In this document: in pieces, positions 18,147 to 25,291 of the stretch
Position numbering within the stretch: the stretch's first letter is position 1
Layout: the number at the start of each line of letters is the position of its first letter
DNA from: Eubacteriales bacterium
GTDB taxonomy: Bacteria > Bacillota > Clostridia > Oscillospirales > Oscillospiraceae
Reading direction: 5' to 3'
Length of the DNA stretch: 41,087 nucleotides
Assembly (NCBI GenBank): GCA_030529725.1
Contig: JAUMWI010000011.1
Location: 1-41,087 of the forward strand
Made by a program: the position numbers and the translations under genes
Notes under the pieces: generated by a model
Database searches by the model: none
The model's input: the letters and a program-made list of their open reading frames with translations, nothing else
What the model was told of the DNA's origin: nothing

Positions 18147-19277
18147 ATGAAAAAGATTTGGTTTGCAGTTGCGGGACTGGCGGCAGCACTGACCGTGGTT
18201 CTGGTGGTTATTCTGCTGACATCTCCCGTGAAGCGCATCGAAAGCAGCGACGGGGAGTCCCTGTATCCCTACGGATACGAACAGACGGAGAAGGGGCTGG
18301 AAGTGCATATTTCCGGCCATTTCCCCAAGGGGTTCCGTTGGGTAGCCATGAGCGAAAGCTCGGAGATCCACGCCGCAGAGAAAAGGCAGTCCGGCAGGAA
18401 GGCTGTTTTCCTGCTGACAGTAAACGGCTCCGCACAGGGAACCGTTCGCTTCAACCTGCAAAAGGAGAGCGGCGGTTTGACGGGGCAGAGTTATGAAATC
18501 GTGCTGTCCCTGCTGGCCTCCCCTCAGGGCGAGCTGAGTGTTTTGAGCAATTCCCACCGTGAGATCACCGGTCTGGGCGAAGGCAGCGGCGAGGGCTTTA
18601 CCTATCAGGCAGCCGACCAGACGGACGGCACTGTGATGGTGCTTCTGCACGCGCAGGAGAGTATGGAATGGGTGCCGGAGATCGAGGGTACCTCCGTCCG
18701 CGTATCCATGGACGCCGCAGCCGGCGCGGAAAATGACCGCATCGTGCGTATCGAATATGCGCAGCTGGGTCAGAGCTGGGTCCGCCTGTGCGCAGGGGAG
18801 ACCGGTCAGGCGGTGGAACTGTATGTGTCCACGGATCTGGAAGAGCGCGTGAATCTGATCCAACACGAGGTAATTTCCTATACCGCCGCGCAGCAGAGCA
18901 TTTTGGGGCAGTACGAGGCAGAGTTTACCTCCGTTTACGGCACTGTGGCTCTGCCTGAGGAAGCCTTAGGCGTGGAACGTGCGATTGTGGACTGGGAAGA
19001 TGGCGAGTCCGTGGGCTATCTGGGCTTCCTGCTCTCCGGCTGCCGCTGGGAGATGTATCTGCTGAGCGAAGTGCCGGCAGACTGGTGCAAAGCACCGGGA
19101 AAGGCCGTGGAAACCACCGTTGGGGATACTTCGGTCAGGATCGGCGCCTGGGGCACAGGCAGCAGCGCGATTTGGCTCATGGGTGAGAATATCTGTCTGC
19201 TGCGCTGTGATGAGGCGGACAGTGAGACGCTCCGCACGGTGGCGGAACAGGTGATCACGGCGGTGCAGCATGGATAA
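18147..19277 (+). CDS. Membrane-anchored extracytoplasmic protein of unknown function
   Basis: A 376-aa protein starting at ATG with GGAGGG 5 bases upstream. One N-terminal hydrophobic helix (residues 4-27) with basic residues before it acts as a signal anchor, leaving a large beta-rich domain outside the membrane. Alternating strands such as TGQSYEIVLSLL and GQAVELYVSTDL suggest one or two beta-sandwich units, and the C-terminal third contains Trp-rich segments. There is no catalytic motif, lipobox or known-family signature. The stop overlaps the next gene by 8 bases, indicating translational coupling. In operon context it may link the giant exported protein to the membrane (inference). I do not recognise the family. 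Confidence 0.8.
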   Translation: MKKIWFAVAGLAAALTVVLVVILLTSPVKRIESSDGESLYPYGYEQTEKGLEVHISGHFPKGFRWVAMSESSEIHAAEKRQSGRKAVFLLTVNGSAQGTVRFNLQKESGGLTGQSYEIVLSLLASPQGELSVLSNSHREITGLGEGSGEGFTYQAADQTDGTVMVLLHAQESMEWVPEIEGTSVRVSMDAAAGAENDRIVRIEYAQLGQSWVRLCAGETGQAVELYVSTDLEERVNLIQHEVISYTAAQQSILGQYEAEFTSVYGTVALPEEALGVERAIVDWEDGESVGYLGFLLSGCRWEMYLLSEVPADWCKAPGKAVETTVGDTSVRIGAWGTGSSAIWLMGENICLLRCDEADSETLRTVAEQVITAVQHG

Positions 19278-19878
19278 GAGAACGAAGGAGATCCGCACCA
19301 TTCTGACGGGATTTCTCGCGCGGGACGCGGAGAGCGGATACCTCACAGCCGCCAAAGGACTGCGGGAGCTGCGGAATATGGACTTTTTCCCCGGCACGGA
19401 TGCCGCCCGTTTTTTGGGCGTGCATGTGACCAAACGGCAGTATTACGCGCAGGGGAAGGCACAGAACATCTGGCAGGAGTGCCGGCAGCTTTTCGCAACC
19501 GGCGCGCCGGTGTTTCTGACCACCGCGCCGGACGCACTGGCGTCATTTTATCGCCCCTTGTGGGGGAAGCCCACCGTCATCACCATGGATCGGAAGGATC
19601 AGCAGTTTTTGCTGAGTCTTTACACGGCGAGAGGTCTGCTTGCCCGCCGGCGCGCGGAGCGGCTGCTGAAAAAAATCAGCCCCCTGCTGCCCGAATCCCT
19701 GCAGATGACCACCGTCAGCATGGAGACGCAGGGCACAGAGCCGGTGGAGCCGGCAAAGAAACCGAAAAGAAAATCCAAAAAGGAGTCCAAAAAGGAATCC
19801 CACGAGGAGTCCAAAGAGTCATCTGACAAGAAAGAGAAGCGCGGGCGGCGCAGTTTGCGGAAAAAACGGGGAGAGTGA
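19270..19878 (+). CDS. Small cytoplasmic protein with basic C-terminal tail, unknown function
   Basis: A 202-aa protein whose ATG lies inside the end of the previous gene, in another frame. The first 140 residues form a compact alpha/beta domain without a signal peptide or membrane helix. It includes a segment (ARFLGVHVTKRQYYAQGKAQNIW) that looks helical and an aromatic stretch near residues 95-110. The last 50 residues are almost entirely Lys/Glu/Ser/Arg (KKESKKES repeats) and likely disordered, suited to nucleic-acid, membrane or acidic-partner binding. It is followed after 5 bases by the 894-aa protein gene. A chaperone or adaptor for that neighbour is possible from size and position, but nothing in the sequence proves it. 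Confidence 0.75.
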   Translation: MDKRTKEIRTILTGFLARDAESGYLTAAKGLRELRNMDFFPGTDAARFLGVHVTKRQYYAQGKAQNIWQECRQLFATGAPVFLTTAPDALASFYRPLWGKPTVITMDRKDQQFLLSLYTARGLLARRRAERLLKKISPLLPESLQMTTVSMETQGTEPVEPAKKPKRKSKKESKKESHEESKESSDKKEKRGRRSLRKKRGE

Positions 19879-19883
19879 TTTGA

Positions 19884-22568
19884 ATGTCGGCGGGAACCCG
19901 CAAGGCAATTTATGAAAAGCTGGACGCGCTGATGCGCAAGTCCGACGAGGACGGCTTTGGCTACGGCGACGAGCTGCAAAGCGGCGATGAGGGCTATCTG
20001 CAGCTGATGGACGCCGGTGTGATCGCAGACAGCACCGGTAAGCGCATCCCCGGGAAAAAGGGACAGCGGGACTATGACCGCGCCTCGAATATTGCGGGGA
20101 TTCTGGAAGACGGTCAACCCATCTACATCTATAAAAAGGGCGAGAAGTATCCCCGTAAGGTCGAGTTTGACCCGGGGACGGGAGCGCTGAAGGTGGACCC
20201 CAAGCCCATCAACGAAATGCCCAAGCCGACGGCGCCCAATGTGCCGACCCTGTGGCAGCGGTGGGCGGGAACCATGGCCGCCATGTTCGGCGGCAGCACG
20301 GAGACCATGCGCAAGTGGAACGCCTATCAAAACGAGATGGCCGCCCGCGAGAATGTGCAAAGCGCGCGCCGCGTGGAGCGCCGTGTCCGCAATGATACGG
20401 ATTTGAGCCGTGACAACGGTCCCACCGTCAACAACAGCGCCAGAGAAACCCACGAGAGTCTCATCACCATGATGAAAAACGATCTGGGCTATGACAAGGA
20501 GTTCAATGCCCGGGGCAATTTGGATGCCATGGAGTCCCTCATTCGGGAGGGCAATGTGCTGGATGCCAGAGGAAATCCGGTCGGTGTGTCCGGCAAGACT
20601 GCGGACGAAGTGGCGGAGTCTATCGGCAGACGCTTGTATGACATGCAGGAGCCGCTGTACATCTATAAAAAGGGCGAGGACTTTCCCCGTGAGGTCTATC
20701 TGGACCGTGACGGCAAGCTGAAGATCAGCGATAAGCCCATCAACGAGATGGATAACGATGTCAAGGAGCCCAGCGGTTGGCAGAAATTTACCAACCGTTT
20801 CCCCGGCTATAAGAACAAGGCGGTTTTCGACAAAGAGCGCGGTGACATCCGTAAGAAGCTGGTGGAGAAGCTGGGCGACCCGAAGATCCTTGCCCGGCAT
20901 CAGGCGCAGAACAAGCAGGAGGCCGCAGAGAAACAGATCCAGGAAAATGCCGCTGCAAAGACGGCGGAACAGACCGCACCCCAGCAGAACGCCCCGAAGC
21001 CGACGGTATCCGAGAAGGAGATCATGGAGGCTTCCAACCAAATCGAAAATGTGACCAGTCACATCAAAAAGGCCGCTTTTTCAAACACTGCTGAACCCAG
21101 CGAGTCGGAGAAGAAAACAGTCGCGGCGGCAACCCTTCTCAATGAGGTTTTGCAGGATCGGCTGAAAAAGGATCCCGCGGGAATGAAGCCTCTCGCAAAA
21201 GCCATTTATGACGGCTATTGGAGCGTGGGGAAGAACGGGAACAATATCGGCAGAGAGCTGCTGGAGCAGATTCTGGAAGCGCAAAAGACGATGAATAGTG
21301 ACCAGGTCAAAGAGATGCTGAACGACCTGATCGACAAACAAGTGGCTGAGGTTAACGGCAAGGAATACAAGCCCAAGGAAAAGACTGCACCCGCCGCGCA
21401 GAGCGTAAAGCCTGCCCCCGTACCGCCCGCTCCCGCAAAGCCCATGACCGTGGAGGAGCAGCTTGCCGCGCTTCAAAAAACGGTAGCGGAGCTGATGGAA
21501 ACGGTCAAGCAGCAGAATGAGACGATCAACAAGCTGATGGGCAATCCGGAGGTCAAGAAAGAGGCGCCGGAGGAGCTGCTGAAGAATCCGGAAAAGGTAG
21601 CGCTGAACGCCAACGACAAGGAAGCGGCAGCGCATCTGAAGGAGCAGCAGGTTGCCAAGGAGAGCCAGAACCCCACAGCGGAAAAGCCGGAGTCCGTGAA
21701 TCCCAACGAACAGCCCAACCAGAAGGGCGGCGAAGAAAAGAAGGAAGAAAAGAGCTCCGAGGCCACGGCGGCGGAGAAGGAAAAGCAGGACGGCGAAAAG
21801 TCCAAGGAAGGCGCAGAGAACGCCAAGGCGCTGGAAGAAAAGAGCCTGAACGAGCAGCAGTCCCAAAAGGAGGGCGAGACCGAGGTCAAGGCGGCGGAGG
21901 AGGGTCTTCAAAAGCAGACCGCGGGCGTCATCAAGGGCGAAAACGTCCGGACCGACGAGGAGGATGCACACTTTGAAAAGCTCCTTGACCGGCTGAACCG
22001 GAAGGTTTACGGCGGCAAGGGCGTTCCCGGCACGGTGTATGACAACGTGAACAAGCTGTTCTCCGATGCCCACAAGGGCGAAGCGGCATTGAAAAAGGCT
22101 GTGGACGATCCCGGCAACCTGCTTTTTGAGGGCGGCAGCGCCGTCACCGCCATTGCGGCTTACGAGACCTTCCGCGATCAGCTTGGGAAAAAGGAACCCA
22201 ATATGGACTTTTTCAAGGCGCTGGAGGGGAAGGGCGCCGCCAAAACGATACAGGAGGTCGTTCGCATCTGCCCCGACGTGGTGTACGCTGCGGACCATCT
22301 CCACAACAAGCAGTATTATCGGGAAAATATCCTGGATCGAGGGGCATCCAAGGCGCTGGGCAAGAAGGTGAGTGCCAGCTTCGATGCGGCGATCGAAAAG
22401 CGGACGCAAATGGCGGAAAACGGAGAGACCGCGCCCGTCATGGAGTCTGCCATCCGCATCGGCAAGCAGGCGGCGTTCCAAAAGTCCGGCACCGTGGAGC
22501 AGATCGCAAAGGCGATGGAAGCCTCCCATGCGGCACCGGTAGCCTCCGGCGCGGCAATGGGGCTTTAA
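19884..22568 (+). CDS. 894-aa protein with duplicated N-terminal module; candidate T4SS substrate
   Basis: Starts at ATG with GGGGAG 10 bases upstream. It has no signal peptide or membrane helix. Two copies of one module lie in tandem (about residues 5-130 and 188-305). Each ends with a conserved strip: PIYIYKKGEKYPRKV with KPINEM near 79-112, and PLYIYKKGEDFPREV with KPINEM near 257-289. Residues about 310-720 are Lys/Glu/Ala/Pro-rich and largely disordered, with a short coiled coil near 515-555. A compact helical domain occupies about 720-880. This build (modular ends, disordered linker, no export signal) fits a translocated or scaffold protein. It closes the operon that starts under promoter copy A and precedes a strong terminator. 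The function is unknown and I recognise no enzyme motif. Confidence 0.8.
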   Translation: MSAGTRKAIYEKLDALMRKSDEDGFGYGDELQSGDEGYLQLMDAGVIADSTGKRIPGKKGQRDYDRASNIAGILEDGQPIYIYKKGEKYPRKVEFDPGTGALKVDPKPINEMPKPTAPNVPTLWQRWAGTMAAMFGGSTETMRKWNAYQNEMAARENVQSARRVERRVRNDTDLSRDNGPTVNNSARETHESLITMMKNDLGYDKEFNARGNLDAMESLIREGNVLDARGNPVGVSGKTADEVAESIGRRLYDMQEPLYIYKKGEDFPREVYLDRDGKLKISDKPINEMDNDVKEPSGWQKFTNRFPGYKNKAVFDKERGDIRKKLVEKLGDPKILARHQAQNKQEAAEKQIQENAAAKTAEQTAPQQNAPKPTVSEKEIMEASNQIENVTSHIKKAAFSNTAEPSESEKKTVAAATLLNEVLQDRLKKDPAGMKPLAKAIYDGYWSVGKNGNNIGRELLEQILEAQKTMNSDQVKEMLNDLIDKQVAEVNGKEYKPKEKTAPAAQSVKPAPVPPAPAKPMTVEEQLAALQKTVAELMETVKQQNETINKLMGNPEVKKEAPEELLKNPEKVALNANDKEAAAHLKEQQVAKESQNPTAEKPESVNPNEQPNQKGGEEKKEEKSSEATAAEKEKQDGEKSKEGAENAKALEEKSLNEQQSQKEGETEVKAAEEGLQKQTAGVIKGENVRTDEEDAHFEKLLDRLNRKVYGGKGVPGTVYDNVNKLFSDAHKGEAALKKAVDDPGNLLFEGGSAVTAIAAYETFRDQLGKKEPNMDFFKALEGKGAAKTIQEVVRICPDVVYAADHLHNKQYYRENILDRGASKALGKKVSASFDAAIEKRTQMAENGETAPVMESAIRIGKQAAFQKSGTVEQIAKAMEASHAAPVASGAAMGL

Positions 22569-22680
22569 CCGCGCCGCTCCCTAACCTTCCTAACAGAGAG
22601 TGTTCAATTTGTTATTGCATTTTTCACTGAAGATCCCACATAAAATTTCAGCTTTCTCGTGCAATAGAATAGTCTTTCCA

Positions 22681-22713
22681 GAGGATCAGGTAACAGACCT
22701 GGTCCTCTTTTTT
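22681..22713 (+). terminator. Strong rho-independent terminator
   Basis: An 11-bp stem (GAGGATCAGGT with ACCTGGTCCTC, one G-T wobble) around a 5-base loop, followed directly by six T residues. It ends the operon whose last gene stops at 22568. Confidence 0.9.
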
Positions 22714-22818
22714 ACGGGATGGTGGACGTCGATTCAAGTATAACGTCTCTATTGCAGTTGACCGCTTGAATTATAATGTGCTATTTTATACGGACCTTTC
22801 AAGAAACGGCGGAGCGTC

Positions 22819-23004
22819 ATGAATGAACGGGTAAACAGACAAGAGAGGATGATCGGGTCTATGTTGACTGCGCGATCTGAGAGCTGCCTGAATCGGTTGA
22901 TCCAACGAGAAAAGAATGGACTGATCAAGGTTGTGACAGGGGTTCGTCGGTGCGGAAAGTCATATCTTCTGTTTACTCTGTTCCATAATCATTTGCGGAG
23001 TTAA
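22819..23004 (+). pseudogene. Truncated AAA ATPase (N-terminal fragment)
   Basis: A 61-codon reading frame from ATG (GGAG 4 bases upstream) encodes a helix and a P-loop segment (VVTGVRRCGKSYLLFTLF). This is the start of DUF4143-type archaeal-like ATPases, which are normally about 400 aa. It stops shortly after the Walker A motif. The other two frames downstream give no obvious continuation before the hairpin at 23076. It therefore looks like a deletion remnant rather than a functional small gene. An intact but different member of the same superfamily lies 250 bases downstream. Confidence 0.7.
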
Positions 23005-23069
23005 ATCGATACCGTCTTCCAATGCGTACATGGTTCCTATCCGCTCCTACGCCAGTTTACAACAGAGCC

Positions 23070-23097
23070 AAAAAAGCCCGCCTCCCTCGAGGCGGGC
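23070..23097 (-). terminator. GC-rich hairpin, terminator in minus orientation
   Basis: A perfect 9-bp stem (GCCCGCCTC/GAGGCGGGC) with a 4-base loop. Read on the minus strand it is followed by six T residues. Read on the plus strand it is followed by ATTTATATT, a weaker tail. It probably blocks read-through in either direction between the ATPase fragment and the intact ATPase. Confidence 0.65.
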
Positions 23098-23120
23098 ATT
23101 TATATTGAGCTGATACACAA

Positions 23121-23204
23121 CAGTTTGTGAAAAAGTGAAAAATAAGCGTGAAAGTCGTTTGAAAAAGTTGCATAATTGGAGAAAAACTCGCTTGAAAAAG
23201 TTTA
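23121..23204 (+). repeat. Three imperfect direct repeats around TTGAAAAAGTT
   Basis: GTTTGTGAAAAAGTG, CGTTTGAAAAAGTTG and CGCTTGAAAAAGTTT begin at about 23123, 23156 and 23189, a spacing near 33 bases (about three helical turns). The third copy supplies the -35 hexamer of the promoter at 23192, so the set could be an operator. The region is AT-rich and chance similarity is not excluded. Confidence 0.45.
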
Positions 23205-23220
23205 AGATACGGGTTATACT
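23192..23220 (+). promoter_or_regulatory. Sigma-A-type promoter of the DUF4143-type ATPase
   Basis: TTGAAA and TATACT are separated by 17 bases. The start codon is 31 bases downstream of the -10. It has no copy of the shared 35-bp element. Confidence 0.7.
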
Positions 23221-23250
23221 ACCATTACCACCGATAAAGGAGGGTGCAAA

Positions 23251-24570
23251 ATGCTGCAGCGAAAGATGGAAAAGACCCTGTTGGACTGGAAGAATACCCC
23301 CGATCACAGGCCGTTGATCGTCAAGGGCTGCCGTCAGTGCGGAAAGACGTATTCTGTCCGGCATTTCGGGGAAGAGAACTATGAGAGCGTGATCTACCTC
23401 AATTTCTTTCAGAATCCTGACTATCTTTCGATTTTTTCCGGTTCTTTGGAAGTGGACCACCTGATCATGATGATCTCCGCGCTGCTGGGGGAGAAGGCGA
23501 ACTTCGTCCCCGGAAAGACACTTCTGATCTTTGATGAGATCCAGGATTGTCCGGAGGCGAGGACTTCGCTGAAATTCTTTCAAATGGACGGCCGCTTTGA
23601 CGTGATCGGGACAGGCTCTCTGCTGGGCGTCAAGGGTTACGGAAAGGAGCCGAAATCCATCCCGGTGGGGTATGAGACCGTGGTCGATATGTTCCCGCTG
23701 GATTTTGAGGAATTTCTTTGGGCAAATGAGGTCTCGCCCGCTGTGATCGGGATTTTGAAGCACGCACTCGACACCGCCACTCCGGTACCGGAGGCGCTGC
23801 ACAAGCGCATGCGTGAGCTGATGCTGCAGTACACGGTCGTGGGGGGGATGCCGGACGCGGTGCAGACCTTCGTGGATACCAGGCAGATGGATCGCGTTTT
23901 GCAGATCCAGCGGGATATCGTGCGCTCCTATGAAGACGATATGGTGAAGTATGCCGAGAAAAAGGACAAAGCTATCATTCGCCAGTGCTTTGAGTCCATT
24001 CCGAAGCAGCTGAGCAAGGAAAACAAAAAGTTTCAGTACTCTGTGGTCAAAAAAGGCGCGACGGCGGCGAAATTCTCCGGCAGCCTTCAGTGGATCGAGG
24101 ACGCCGGGATCATCGCGCGCTGCTATAATCTGAATCTGCCGGAACTGCCGCTCGACGGCAATGCCATCGACGATGTGTTCAAGGTGTATATGCGGGACAC
24201 GGGTCTCTTCACCAGCATGCTCGAGGACGGCACACAGTTCGACATCCTGCAGGGCAACCTGTTTGGCTATAAGGGTGCGATTTTTGAAAATCTGGTGGCG
24301 GACTTCTTTGCCAAAATGGGACGCAAACTGTACTATTTCCACAAGGACTCCGGACTGGAGATCGATTTTGTGATCCGTTGGCGCGGCGCGTGTATGCTGG
24401 TGGAGGCGAAGGCCGCCACGGGGAATGTCAAGAGTACAAAGACGGTTTTGAAGCATCCGGAAAAATACCATGTCAGCGGTGCGATCAAGCTGGGCGATTA
24501 CAACGTGGGCAGGGAAGGGGACATTCTCACCCTGCCGATGTATATGGGGTTTTTGCTTTGGGAGGCGTGA
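23251..24570 (+). CDS. DUF4143-type AAA ATPase with C-terminal PD-(D/E)XK-like domain
   Basis: A 439-aa protein. The ATG at 23251 has AAAGGAGGG 6 bases upstream. Walker A is GCRQCGKT at residues 26-33, Walker B is LLIFDEIQD at 91-99, and a sensor-type TGSLLG follows near residue 125. The C-terminal domain holds the EIDFVI...VEAK arrangement typical of the PD-(D/E)XK-like fold at the end of this ATPase family. Length is normal for the family. These proteins are abundant, mobile-like accessory genes in gut bacteria and archaea with poorly defined roles, sometimes proposed as nucleic-acid or defence related. It is transcribed alone from its own sigma-A promoter and is probably not part of the secretion cluster. 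Confidence 0.9.
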   Translation: MLQRKMEKTLLDWKNTPDHRPLIVKGCRQCGKTYSVRHFGEENYESVIYLNFFQNPDYLSIFSGSLEVDHLIMMISALLGEKANFVPGKTLLIFDEIQDCPEARTSLKFFQMDGRFDVIGTGSLLGVKGYGKEPKSIPVGYETVVDMFPLDFEEFLWANEVSPAVIGILKHALDTATPVPEALHKRMRELMLQYTVVGGMPDAVQTFVDTRQMDRVLQIQRDIVRSYEDDMVKYAEKKDKAIIRQCFESIPKQLSKENKKFQYSVVKKGATAAKFSGSLQWIEDAGIIARCYNLNLPELPLDGNAIDDVFKVYMRDTGLFTSMLEDGTQFDILQGNLFGYKGAIFENLVADFFAKMGRKLYYFHKDSGLEIDFVIRWRGACMLVEAKAATGNVKSTKTVLKHPEKYHVSGAIKLGDYNVGREGDILTLPMYMGFLLWEA

Positions 24571-25194
24571 TTTGAATGGATATTTGCGATTGAACAAAAT
24601 GTAAGTTTTGTTTCATGTAGGGCGGGGCGCTGACTTGGCGTCATTCTGTTTTGACACTATAGGGACGTGATTTGGCGTTTTTCACTCGAAAAAAACCCAT
24701 CTGTAGCCAATAGAGCGGTCGCCGGATGAGTAATACATCATTTGAACGGTTAAAATCGCCGGAAACGGCTCCTTTTTTCGATTGACATTCGTGTTAAACA
24801 AACTGAGGTCAAAACTTTGCCCATCACGAACCGGATAAAGCAGAGCCATCAGATTCAGGTTGAACTGCTCCTTCCACACTGTGCCCGCACACCGCATATG
24901 TTCCAAAGTGAAAAATAGTGTAATTTTTGTGGAAGTTCGGGTGCGGCGCTTTGGAAATGTCAAGAAATGTGCAGTCGGGAAACGCCCAAAATCTGAAAAG
25001 CTCGGTACTCCATACAAATGAAATCCGCGGCAGGGGTTGTTCCCCGCCGCATTTCTGCGTTCCTGTGATCTTTGTTGCTTACCAAAAACATTTTGGCTGT
25101 GCCTTGCAGCGCAATTCACTTGACTCTGCAAGGACTCCCCCCTTTTTCTGCGGGATGGTCCATGCAGAAATTTCTATGGAACGATTTTCTTACA
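24571..25194 (+). other. About 620-base region without a convincing gene
   Basis: No open frame here has a good ribosome site or recognisable product. The largest is a minus-strand frame at 24682-25131 (149 codons), whose C-terminal 75 residues look protein-like (for example SSGDRSIGYRWVFFE). It may be a decayed gene. A hairpin with GGGG/CCCC and GCGGC/GCCGC arms lies at 25027-25050, and a weak AT-rich hairpin (AACAAAA/TTTTGTT) at 24593-24612 may end the ATPase transcript. GATTTGGCGT-like decamers occur near 24632 and 24669. Confidence 0.5.
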
Positions 25195-25229
25195 GTGCAT
25201 CTCTTCTACACCCTTTCGTGTGGTATGGT
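25195..25229 (+). promoter_or_regulatory. Copy B of the shared 35-bp promoter element
   Basis: Reads GTGCATCTCTTCTACACCCT, then TTCGTGTGGTATGGT. It differs from the consensus mostly in the second box (TACAC for TGCAC) and the -10. It lies 62 bases before the calpain-like gene. Confidence 0.7.
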
Positions 25230-25291
25230 AGGTACATAAAAGATAGCCACGCACCGAAAAACGATGCTCTGTGAGAAAGGATGTATCCGTT

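Noticed and set aside
22613..22666. TATTGCA...TGCAATA inverted repeat as insertion-sequence ends
   Set aside because: Arms are only 7 bases, the enclosed 40 bases hold no gene, and no target-site duplication was seen.
24682..25131. Minus-strand 149-codon frame as a real gene
   Set aside because: No ribosome site or recognised family, and the N-terminal part looks random. Kept only as a note on possible gene decay.
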